Source: Symsagittifera roscoffensis (lineage: Eukaryota > Xenacoelomorpha > Acoela > Convolutidae). Taken from it: a DNA stretch of 64,000 nt. The stretch is from the NCBI RefSeq assembly GCF_963678635.1, contig NC_087063.1, positions 85,729,574 to 85,793,573 of the forward strand, in the 5' to 3' direction. The position numbers and the translations under genes are program-made. The notes under the pieces were generated by a model. That model saw nothing but the letters and a program-made list of their open reading frames with translations. It did no database searches and was not told the origin of the DNA. Shown here piece after piece: positions 55,379 through 64,000 of this stretch. Every line of letters starts with the position of its first letter. The first letter of the stretch is position 1.

Positions 55379-55474
55379 GACACAGTTCAGGGCTGTCCCT
55401 TAAGTTACTGGTGAGCGCACTGCATTCCTGTCTTTCCGACAAGTCCTCTTCCTCGAAATGCAGTTTCATTACCT

Positions 55475-56890
55475 CTATCCAGGTATCAATACAGCCATCA
55501 GATTCGTCTTTATAGTATCTTGGTTTCTTAAAGACTCTTCTGGACTTCTCACTGCGTTCATTGGTTCTGGATAACCTAGGAATGTCTCCAAAGACCTGTT
55601 TAGGGGCTCAAAGGCTGTGGCCATTGCCGTAGCATCCCTTGAGTGTCCCGCCTGAGTGTCCTCACACCTTGTCAAAGGCTCTGTATGCGGTGCATCCCTG
55701 CAATCCGAATCGCCGTGAGTGTTTCCCCCTTGGCCCACATGACTCCTCCCCGGGCTCGTATGTCCTCTGTTACCGGAACCACTTCTCCCAGTCGCATGTG
55801 TGCCTTGCGTTGGTCGTTCATTAGAGGTCTGTCTGTTCCCCGTTGAACTTACTCTACTATTCGGGCCCCATGTTCTATTATCCCTTGTGGCATAGCCTGA
55901 TGAACTGCCCCTGCCTCTAGTGGATCCATATGTCCTCCTCTTTTGATGGTCATTGAAGTTCACCTTCGGCTCCCTGCTGGGACCTCCCGAGTTCAGTTCC
56001 CCTTCTTTTGGTCCACTCTTGCTGCTTAGTAGCCCGTCCAACCTATCCATGATAGCCTGAGTTCGCCTCTCCATCATCGCGTCTATCTTTGTGTCAAGAG
56101 TCCCAAGAGACTGCTCTTGCTGAACTCTTAACTTCTCCATGTCGTCTCTTAAGCGTAACTCTCTCTGTTCCGCTTCTCTTGTCTTTCGCGACAAGTTCTT
56201 CGCTATATGCTCGTCTGTTCTTTCTTTCAAGCGTTTTTCGCTCCTACCAGCTTCTTGTCTATTGCGGTTTATTTCTTCCCGCAGACTTTCTCTTTCAATG
56301 TGAACTGCTCTTTCTAGTTCATTCATTCTTATGGACATCTGTTCATTTTGTTCTCCTAAACTGTCCACTATGATGTTCAAGGCTTCTTCTAGTGCTGCCC
56401 CGTTATCCACGAGTGGCGTCACTAGTGGAGGTGTAACCCTGTCGGTCCCAGGTAGCTTCGTGCTGGTCGAGATTTGGGCCTTGACTCTCTGCCTCGACGT
56501 CTTTTCATTATCCACCTCAGGATCCGCCAATGCGTTGCCTAACCCTCTATTTCTACTCTCCCCAGGTTGCGGCTCTGAATTTGTCATAATCGCGAAGCCT
56601 CTCGACTGGCCCGGTGTGTTTACCTCTTTGCTTATCGTTCTCACCACACCAAATTTGTCCATGGTTCCAGTCTCTCTTTCCGCGTATGCCTCATTCTCCT
56701 GGGTCGAACTATTGAGGCTGCCTTGAGACACAAAGTCCACTTGCTCTTCTTCGTCCTCTTCCTCCTGGGATTCACCTTCATTTCCTGTGCCCCCTCCCAT
56801 GGTGAATGGAAAGATGTTTCCTAAGGTGTTCCTCATTCTTTCTGAGAACGATGATGACGTTGTTTGTTCCTCAGTTCCGCCTGCCATCAT
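55475..56890 (-). CDS. gag: gag ORF2, coiled-coil protein (copy M)
   Basis: 471 open codons: acidic N-terminus ('EGESQEEEDEEEQVDF'), heptad-rich coiled coil at about 165-288 ('MNELERAVHIERESLREEIN' and onward), then a Gly/Ser/Arg-rich low-complexity region at about 310-415 ('GSTRGRGSSSGYATRDNRT') that could bind nucleic acid, and the start of the capsid-like part. It overlaps the end of ORF1 by 20 nt in another frame. Whether ORF1/ORF2 is natural or a frameshift cannot be decided from one copy. Confidence 0.72.
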   Translation of the reverse strand: MMAGGTEEQTTSSSFSERMRNTLGNIFPFTMGGGTGNEGESQEEEDEEEQVDFVSQGSLNSSTQENEAYAERETGTMDKFGVVRTISKEVNTPGQSRGFAIMTNSEPQPGESRNRGLGNALADPEVDNEKTSRQRVKAQISTSTKLPGTDRVTPPLVTPLVDNGAALEEALNIIVDSLGEQNEQMSIRMNELERAVHIERESLREEINRNRQEAGRSEKRLKERTDEHIAKNLSRKTREAEQRELRLRDDMEKLRVQQEQSLGTLDTKIDAMMERRTQAIMDRLDGLLSSKSGPKEGELNSGGPSREPKVNFNDHQKRRTYGSTRGRGSSSGYATRDNRTWGPNSRVSSTGNRQTSNERPTQGTHATGRSGSGNRGHTSPGRSHVGQGGNTHGDSDCRDAPHTEPLTRCEDTQAGHSRDATAMATAFEPLNRSLETFLGYPEPMNAVRSPEESLRNQDTIKTNLMAVLIPG

Positions 56891-57311
56891 AGTGTTGTCT
56901 GTCTGGAGATCTTCTAGTTGCCGCTATTTCAGTTGAGATGTCGGACAGTTCCGACATCTCCTCTCGATCCAATGTCCCGGTGGAAGTGGCAAAATCATGG
57001 CCTTGTTCTATCGGAGTAGATTCACTCGCCAGCCTTCTGCCTCTCCCTTCCAGTCCATGTACTTCCTGGTTGTTATTCATGACCTGGTCTGTATTGACCT
57101 CCACTACCAACATTTCTTTTCTCTCTTCTGAGGTCTTCTGACTTCTCGCTTCAACCATTCTGCCTGAAACCGTCTCCGCTTTGTCGGTCCGTGCTCGTTT
57201 GATCCAATCCACAAAAGGATCGGTCATCGTTTTTCTTTGCTTTTTAGGTATGAATTTCCTAGAGCTATTACCTCGTTTAGGTATCCTTGACTTGTCTAGA
57301 TTCATTCTCAA
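56871..57311 (-). CDS. gag ORF1, small basic N-terminal protein (copy M)
   Basis: 146 codons, first ORF after the LTR. Very basic start ('LDKSRIPKRGNSSRKFIPKK'), 'DPFVDWIKRARTDKAETV', then acidic-mixed 'STGTLDREEMSELSDISTEI'. The first 45 or so residues recur in R (62764-62620), confirming it as the 5'-most coding sequence of the element. No known family; the position suggests the N-terminus of Gag. Confidence 0.65.
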   Translation of the reverse strand: MRMNLDKSRIPKRGNSSRKFIPKKQRKTMTDPFVDWIKRARTDKAETVSGRMVEARSQKTSEERKEMLVVEVNTDQVMNNNQEVHGLEGRGRRLASESTPIEQGHDFATSTGTLDREEMSELSDISTEIAATRRSPDRQHYDGRRN

Positions 57312-60300
57312 TTTGTCACTTCTTAATGCCTATACACTTAATTCGATTGCTAGTGACCTTATAGTTTGACTACCAATAATAATGACACAACACAAAAAAT
57401 TTCACAAGATTCTATAAAATAGTGACCACGAATCCCTGTATGTTATCAGAGTACAGTTTGTAAATAATTTATTCACACTAACCGATTATCGGTCGTAAGA
57501 TATGATGTTATCAGTCAATTTAAAAGATAGTGTACTCACTACTCAATCAAGCACAGTTTATGTTGATTTAAAATCAAAAACAAAAAGAAAAACTATAATA
57601 TATAATGACAGAATATGAATACCTCTATGAAATAAACGTATGTGTATTGTACTTTTGGTCGGTCGCAGTACAATAGTCGAACTTATTTTTTTATTTTTTT
57701 TTAAAGAAAAAGCTTTCCCTCCTTGGTGCTGCACCAAACAGACAAAACTTTGAAGGCAGTAATTTTCTCAAGCGGGCGTGTATTGCACCCACCGAGTACT
57801 GTGTTACCTATCTGCCTTGGGACTGCCCGAGCCAGACCTACTACAATCCTCAGGGCAGTCACTTTTCACAAAAACTTATTGGGTTTCAATCCACACCAAT
57901 GAATTACGCTCTTTTTAGTTTAGACTTAGTGTCGCGAATATCCGAGTTCGGACCTGTTTTGTTTTCGTCTGGTTTTTATTGAAAGGCAAGTTACCAGTGC
58001 AGTCACTGATTCCTGGCCTGTCTGCTAATAACCTAATAGCTCTCACTTTAGTCTTTCTTCCGTTTATCTAAGTCCTTTAATAAAATAATACCCCTCCGGA
58101 TTGGAAAAAAAAATAGGACCCTTCCGGACTAACAAAATTTAGACCCCTCCGGATTGGGACCCCTCTAAGTTAGTAGATATAAGATCCCTCCGGATTGGGA
58201 CCCCTCCGAATTAGCTAATATAAGACCCCTCCGGATTGGGAGCCCTCTGGTTTGTAATAGTAGCTTTTCGGAGATTACCTTCTTTCAACCTATACCCCTC
58301 CCGATACGTTCTCCGATGCAATTTTGCTTTTTCAATTAACTAGGAAGGGTATGTACTGCTTTCCTAGACCCTTCCGGATTGAAGTTAAGCCTCTTATTTG
58401 ACAATTCACGCTAACGGTGAAGGGTCTTATCGCTCGCCTAACTTCGGCTCGATTAAGGTTTTCCTGTGCCTTTAGCCTTCCTTTTTCTTCTAGAACAGCC
58501 TAAAGTTACTTTATTCAACCGCTATTACCTTTTGGTAGGGGTGTAAGGGCTTTTTTAAAAGAAATTTATAAAACGTGAAGGGTCTACCCTCCCAAATTGG
58601 TGAATTTGCTAAAAACAATCTCAAAAACTTTTCACGCTTACTTTTTCAAAAAACTTTTGTCCCTATCAGTAAGCTCAGCTAAATTCTGATCTATTGGTAC
58701 TAAGATCAACTGGATATGCCCAGTAGTTCCGAAGTTATTAACCAAAACGTCTTTTTTCTAAAGTCAGGAAATTTCTCTCTTATAGGTTCCGCCTAACTTT
58801 TTCCGCAATTCTGTTCCTTTCGACCTAAAAACTTTTGATCCGAGCTCAGAAGGCCTATACTCTTCTAGTTCAATGCAAAAGACCCGATCTAAAACACTTT
58901 TGTTGAAAAAAATTGCGAAAAACTATGCTACCTGTACCCCTCCGGATTGATGAATCCACCAAATCAAACACGTTAAGTTCGATTTCTCTGACACCCGGAA
59001 GGCTTTCGGGAAGCGGGTTTTAAAACTTGTAGATTCACTAGTGGACGTTGTCCGAACAACTATTTTTACTGCTCTAACTCAAAAATTTCAAAAAATTTTC
59101 TGAATTTATAGTGTTTCGTTTTCTCAAAAATCACGAAAATTCGGTTTTTGGTTCCAAAATAGTTCCAACCACTTCCGAACTAAACTTAACCGGTTCTATC
59201 TATTATGGTAGTGCAGTTACTGTGTAACACACTAATTTAGCGCTTTTTCCCGTTTCAAAAAATATCGATATCTCAAAAATCGCGACTTGTGGGGGGATCA
59301 AAATATCGCTATTTTGACCCTAAAAACCGGTCTGCTTTCTGTGTTTTTCACTGAAAAACGATATAGGAGTATTAATATAGGCTATTTAAGAAATAATATT
59401 AGTAATAAAATATCCCTCCGGGTTTGTTTAATATCCGAATTAAGGTGCTTAACTCGGATATTCGCAGTTCGGTGAAGGGTCACTACAGTGCAGCAATGTC
59501 GAGCCCCCCCACAGATTACTATCTTAATTTTTGTACCAAAAGGGATACAAAACTTGTTAACGATACCCAACAGTCGATTGTTGTTGTCGTTGAGCCCCTT
59601 TTTGTTGTTCCTTGTACTGCTTGCCAGATCAGTCTTCTCCCAAGACCCCTCCGAATTGAGCGCAAATCAGCTGACCCTTCCGGATTGAGCGCAATTTATC
59701 ATTAACGTGCTTAAATGCTCAAATAACCCTTCAGTTCAAGCCTCACAAACGGGCCACAAAATTGATCGTAACAATCCTGACTGATATAAATGCCTGTAAC
59801 AACAATATATCTATCAAAAACAAACGGGAGGGTCGGATCACATCTTGTCTGGGGGATGATTTCTACTGAATTTTTTTTTACTGTTTTTGGTTTTTTCGGT
59901 TATTTTTTTAATGTTTTTTGTTTTTCTTGGGTACTATACTACTTTTTGTTTGGTTTTATATATATCTTTAAGTGTTTTTGGTCACAAACCTCTCAGGGAA
60001 CGAGGGAATGGCCGATCCCCCAACCCGTCCTAATTCGTGAATTTTCGGTCTTAACTAGGTTAAATAGTTATTCGCGGTAATCCGGAAGGCTTCCGCGTTC
60101 CGAACTACCCTTCCGCCCCGGCGGTTTAGGCCTGACGCTCTGCCAAAATGGCCGTTTCTGACGTTTCTCAGAAATATGACGTCACACTTCGAATTTTTAA
60201 AATTTCAAAATACCAGAATATCTTGACCTTCACCGTTTGACTAATCGTCCCAATAACGTCGTTAATCGCTTAAAACCGTCAATTCGGAAGGTTTGCTGCT

Positions 60301-60354
60301 AAATTTCCGAATCTGCTGAATCTGCATTTTGATCCATTCTGGTCGAATGTCACA
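57312..60354 (-). repeat. LTR-type sequence 5' of copy M
   Basis: No convincing gene over 3 kb. 57312-58560 is repeated at 62765-64000, so it is terminal-repeat or leader sequence upstream of gag in two elements. It holds a dense array of TCCGGATT-type motifs (58085-58260 and single copies to 60110), a T-rich tract (59866-59985), an 8-bp stem GACTGCCC/GGGCAGTC near 57822-57861, and at 60133-60354 sequence matching M's 3' side (36093-36310). The LTR edges (TG...CA), primer site and target duplication could not be fixed. Confidence 0.65.
58085..58260. repeat. Array of CCCCTCCGGATTGG motifs in the LTR
   Basis: At least seven near-copies of the 14-base unit with variants CCCTTCCGGACT, CCCCTCCGAATT and CCCTCTGGTTT at irregular 20-45-base spacing. 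The matching array in R is at 63543-63745. More single copies are scattered through the LTR. The core TCCGGA is palindromic. Likely a protein-binding (enhancer or insulator) array, by inference. Confidence 0.7.
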
Positions 60355-60617
60355 TTCCTTCTCAATTTTCAGTATAATCTCTTCAGTGGTTGCATCTTCT
60401 TTTACAAACTGAGCAGATTGCAACAAGGATTCCAGCTTTGATTCATACGTTTGTTTCCTCATTATGCAAAAACCAACCCCCTTATTAAAAGGCACAGCCA
60501 GCAACCCATTATCCTTGAGATATTTCCTCGTTTTTTCAACGGCTTTGTCTCTTGGGGTTTGCCGTACGTTTTTTGCATATGCCTTTGCCGCGGCTTCTAT
60601 TTCAAATAACGTTTATT
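60355..60617 (-). pseudogene. PLE ORF N-terminal fragment (PLE-R)
   Basis: 'AYAKNVRQTPRDKAVEKTRK', 'YLKDNGLLAVPFNKGVGF' and onward, the region before RT motif 1 in PLE proteins. It breaks off at 60355 after 'ILKIEKE', where LTR sequence begins. This is precisely the part missing from PLE-M, which starts at '(E)LNKEFLAMNKRDE'. A stop lies just upstream at 60618. Confidence 0.75.
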
Positions 60618-61150
60618 CACATAACATATATTTAGGGTAATTAGAGCTTTTTGATCGAAGCCGGAAACAGTAACGTTTTTTTTGTCGACACGATATTAGA
60701 AAGACCACCAAAAAAACTGGCTTCGGCAGAGACAGTGAAAAGCATGTAGAGCTGTGTTTAGACGCTAACCAGTCTGTAACATTCGCCCGGAAGATACATA
60801 TCGACGGAAAATAAAACTAAGTCCTAAGACGACTGGCTAACGTCTAAACAGAGCTTTATATGCTTTTCACCGTCTCTACCAAGCCAGTACTTTCGGTGGT
60901 CTTTTCTAACATCGGGTCGACAAAAACGTTACTGCTTTCGGCTTCGGTCAAAACACTCAAATTAACTTAATTACATGCAGGAATAGTGAGCGCATGGCTG
61001 GGTCTCAGTATCCCCAGACCACGAGGTCACTCCTAAAAACAGGGCTATTACTATTTATTGAATTATTATTGTTTTTGTTCAGTAGATAAAAATCATCATC
61101 TCCATCGAAGATGGATCAATCCTTTCCCCCAACTCCTAGCTTCTCATCCT
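60618..61150 (-). repeat. PLE terminal-repeat segment with large inverted repeat (PLE-R)
   Basis: Inverted arms of about 137 bp (60636-60773 and 60832-60968), imperfect, around a 58-base loop. Then the signature strings 'AGTGAGC...ATGGCTGGGTCTCAG' and 'CCTAAAAACAGGGCTA' found in the other two PLEs. Joined to LTR sequence at about 61150, at the same LTR position as the PLEs at 32437 and 35755. No gene. Confidence 0.75.
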
Positions 61151-62170
61151 TATCAAAATGAATCCAGATGTTAATTAAATTCAATTCAGGACATGACAGG
61201 AAGCTAAAAATTTATGTAAAAGGATAAAAGTCTCAGTCCCGAAAGCCTTCCGGATTCTTGAATCCACTGATTCAAGCACGTTAAACTTGACTTCTCCGTA
61301 ACCCGGAAGGCTGTCTTCCACCTTTCACCGTTGCTCGCAACGGCCTTGCAACTATTGTAGCGACACAATAGTTGCAACTCGGAACGTTCTCTGTCAATTC
61401 CGTGATTCGTTGTCGTTTTTTTATCACAATTTTTGTTCTTCTTGCTATCGCAACTAATGTTGTTCTGTTTCTTTTTAGCTCTCTTGCCAAAATGGCCGTA
61501 TCTGACGTTTCTCAGAAATGTTACGTCATCACTTCGAAAATTTAAAATTCAAGAATTTCCGAATCCTTCAACCTTCACGTTTTGTTCAATCGTTCGAATA
61601 ACGTTCTTAATCCTTCAAAATCACTAACTCGGAAGGTTCACTGCTAAAACTCGAAATATGCAGAGATTGCATTTTGTCCATTCTTGTCGAATGTCACATA
61701 CTCCCCGGACATTCCGGTCAATGTCCTCATTAAGTCTCGCAATGTTCGTAAAATAGATACAGTGTCATCGAACAGAATTTACAAAATGCACGAAATTACT
61801 TTTATCCACGTCACATCGACTCACTGCAGAATATAAATGGCATCGTACCACATCACTATAGCCTTCAAATTCTTTCATTAATCTGCACATTGAGGATATG
61901 ACCTAAGATAAAACATATTTTCTGACTTCCAATGTCAATGTCCCGATTAAAACTTTTTCTCCTAGATTTAAAAGGTGTTGGTTTGCAGGACAGTCCTGCC
62001 AACCAACAAGCTAAAATTATCCTACTATGCTTTTTCCCTTCGGAAATCTTGCTTGTTATCGTCCTGAATATTAAAACTAAGAAACTCCTTTGTTTTCTTC
62101 TTTTTCCGTCGTTTAGAAGTTCTAAAACGTCTAAATTCTTCTAATTTCATCTCTTTTTGCATCTTGTTTT
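61151..62170 (-). repeat. 3' noncoding region and LTR-type sequence of element R
   Basis: No gene. Matches P 31225-32436 in reverse orientation. Includes the purine tract complement (62041-62030), the 13-bp hairpin (61346-61377), and a 14-bp near-perfect inverted repeat around GCAGGACAGTCCTGC (61985-61999). Confidence 0.65.
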
Positions 62171-62609
62171 TCGGTCATTCGTCAATGTTCCATTTCTTCC
62201 TCCTGTGACACTGACTCTGCACTATCAGTTTCCGTATCCTGCAACACGTCGTTAGCTATCCTGACGCTGTTGGAAGCCGTCCTCCAACACTTCTGCTCTT
62301 CTACCTTTGTTTGCAACAAGGTAGGGGATCCACATTAGATTCTCTGTTCCTGCAGAAGCTGTTGTGGAGACACAACGTCACGTTTCTCTCCAAATCTTCC
62401 TTTAACATCTCTGCCTTCTCCTTTCCACTACGTTCACTCGTCCTGGAAATTCTTTTCACAGCGGTGGTCACTGCATTCCGATGAGTCACGAGAGCTCGCT
62501 TGAAAGCTCCTGCTCCAATGTCCAGCTGATATTCACTGTACACCCTGCCGTGCTTCGACATATGCTTTTTCGCATATTCGTACAACCATGCAGTCCTTGT
62601 ACAACCATG
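62171..62609 (-). pseudogene. Accessory megaprotein C-terminus in deleted element R
   Basis: 'TAWLYEYAKKHMSKHGRVYS' through 'VDPLPCCKQR' and the serine/glutamate end, matching P 27450-27866. It follows directly on the gag ORF1 start, with everything between (about 17 kb) deleted. At the join a 19-base unit GACTGCATGGTTGTACAAG is repeated almost exactly (62615-62577). Confidence 0.8.
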
Positions 62610-62764
62610 CAGTCCATTTTGCCTGAAACCGTCTCCCCTTTGTCGGTCCGGGATCGCTTGATCCAATCCACAAAAGGATCGGTCATCGTTTTTCTTTGCT
62701 TTTCAGGTATGAATTTCCTAGAGATATTACTTCGTTTTAGTATCCTTGACTTGTCTAGACTCAT
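62610..62764 (-). pseudogene. gag ORF1 N-terminus in deleted element R
   Basis: 'MSLDKSRILKRSNISRKFIP' then 'DPFVDWIKRSRTDKGETVSGKM', matching M 57305-57170, then fused to accessory C-terminal sequence. Start right after LTR-type sequence as in M. Confidence 0.8.
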
Positions 62765-64000
62765 TCTCTATTTGTCACTTTTTAATGCCTATACACTTAA
62801 CTCGATTGCTAGAGACCTTATAGTTTTATTAACAATAATAATGACACAACACAATAAATTTCACAAGATTCTATTAAATAGTGACCACGAATCCCTGTAT
62901 GTTATCAGAGTACAGTTTGTATATAATTTATTCACACTAACCGATTATTGGTCGTAAGATTTGGAAACTAGCACAATATGATGTTATCAGTCAATTTAAA
63001 AGATAGTGTACTCACTACCCAATCAAGCACAGTTTATGTTGATTTAAAATCAAAAGCAAAAAAAATATATAATGACAGAATATGAATATCTCTATAAAAA
63101 AGCGTATGTGTCCTGTATTTTTAGTCGGTCGCAGTACAATAGTCGAACTTATCTTTTAAAGAAAAAGCTTTCCCTGCTCGGTGCTGCACCAAACAGACAA
63201 AACTTTGAAGGCAGTAATTTTCTCAAGTGGGCGTCTATTGCACCCAACGAGTACTGTGTTACCAATCTGCCTTCGGACTGCCCGACCTAGACCTACTAAA
63301 ATTCTCAGGGCAGTCACTTTTCACAAAAACGTATTGGGTTTCAATCCACATCAATGAATTACCCTCTTTTTAGTTTAGACTTAGTGTCGCGAATATCCGA
63401 GTTCGGACCTGTTTTGTTTTGGTCTGGTTTTTATTGAAAGGCAAGTTATCAGTGCAGTCACTGATTCCTAGCCTGTCTGCTAATAACCTAATACCTGTCA
63501 CTTTAGTCTTTCTACCGTCTACCTAAGTCCTTTAATAAAATAATACCGCTCCGGATTGGCACAAATAGGACCCTTCTGGACTAACAAAATCTAGACCCCT
63601 CCGGATTGGGGACCCCTCTGAATTAGTTATTATAAGACCCCTCCGGATTTGGACCCCTCCGAATTAGCAACTATAAGACCCCCTCCGGATTCGGACCCCT
63701 CCTTATTTGTTTTTTTTTACCCCTCCGGATTGAGAGCCCTCCGGTTTTGTAAAATTAGCTTTTCGGAGACTTCCTTCTTTCAACCTATACCCCTCCGGAT
63801 ACGTTCTCCGATGCAATTTTGCTTTTTCAATTAACTAGGAAGGGTATGTAATGTTTTCCTAGACCCTTCCGGATTGAAGTTAAGCCTCTTATTTGACAAT
63901 TCACGCTAACGGTGAAGGGTCTTATCGCTCGCCTAACTCCGGCTCGATTAAGTTTTTGCTGTGCCTTTAGCCTTCCCTTTTCGTCTAGAACAGCCTAAAG
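62765..64000 (-). repeat. LTR-type sequence 5' of element R, continues past the window
   Basis: Aligns with 57312-58560 along its whole length with scattered substitutions and short indels. Contains the CCTCCGGATT array (63543-63745) and the GACTGCCC/GGGCAGTC stem (63277-63316). Nothing coding. Confidence 0.75.

Larger units (their letters stand above)
36421..57311 (-). mobile_element. Copy M, internal region of the giant Ty3/Gypsy-like element
   Basis: The most complete copy, minus strand: gag ORF1 57311, gag ORF2 56890, capsid/nucleocapsid 55378, protease 54068, RT/RNase H 53303, linker 51620, integrase 50291, tail with macrodomain 49128-47830, shortened spacer, accessory ORF (with a tandem duplication of its 5' part), ending truncated at 36421. 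Corrected for the duplication it is about 17.5 kb of coding sequence. LTR-type sequence lies on both sides (57312-60354 and 35756-36420). Confidence 0.82.

Noticed and set aside
57365-57385. TGGTAGTCAAACTATAAGG (minus strand) as a tRNA primer-binding site
   Set aside because: The matching place in R lacks the TGG and differs in sequence, so it is not conserved.
59866-59985. T-rich tract as a retroposed poly(A) tail
   Set aside because: Interrupted by G and other bases and with no retroposed gene or target duplication beside it.
63543-63745. CCTCCGGATT repeats as a CRISPR array or satellite
   Set aside because: Units are short, variable and irregularly spaced in a eukaryotic LTR; no spacer/repeat regularity.

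Overview
The window looks like animal (probably invertebrate) nuclear DNA made almost wholly of nested, decayed retroelements. I found no host gene, rRNA or tRNA. The evidence for an animal is a Ty3/Gypsy-type gag-pol with eukaryotic-style long LTRs, and Penelope-like elements (PLEs) with a GIY-YIG endonuclease. I cannot name the taxon from the sequence.

The dominant family is a giant Ty3/Gypsy-like retrotransposon, present in at least four partial copies: L2 and L1 (minus strand, 1-13428), P (plus, 13429-32436), M (minus, about 36421-60354, the most complete) and R (minus, 61151-64000, internally deleted). Read together, the copies give this order: a long LTR; gag (small basic ORF1, coiled-coil ORF2, a capsid-like part with two CCHC zinc knuckles); pol (DTG protease, YVDD reverse transcriptase, RNase H, an unusually long acidic linker, HHCC/DD35E integrase, a GPY/F-like module, an acidic extension); and a C-terminal domain that I read as a TARG1/OARD1-like macrodomain. 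A conserved AT-rich spacer of about 380 bp with an intron-like GT-AG unit follows. After it comes a second enormous accessory reading frame of roughly 2,900-3,000 codons (inferred across copies): coiled coil, SGNH/GDSL hydrolase with its catalytic blocks visible, an 'AGIND' region, then about 2,000 residues I do not recognise. Then the 3' LTR.

Layout. 1-7040 is accessory copy L1. 7041-13428 is L2 (pol tail, spacer, accessory 5' half). At about 13428 the minus-strand L cluster meets plus-strand P head to head. P runs gag, pol, then a 2,687-bp exact-looking tandem duplication, a spacer, a strongly deleted accessory ORF whose 3' half is tandemly duplicated (3,172 bp), and LTR-type sequence. 32437-35755 holds two PLE copies lying tail to tail inside LTR sequence of P and M. 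36421-57311 is the interior of M, with a third large internal duplication of about 2.9 kb. 57312-64000 is LTR sequence, a PLE fragment and the internally deleted element R, in which the gag start is joined directly to the accessory ORF end. That fusion supports gag-pol and the accessory ORF being one mobile unit.

All copies carry frameshifts, stops or deletions, so none here is likely to be active. The most interesting content is the combination of a retrotransposon pol ending in a degenerate macrodomain with a downstream SGNH-hydrolase megaprotein, both conserved across copies that have diverged. Functional statements about this pair are inference from motifs.
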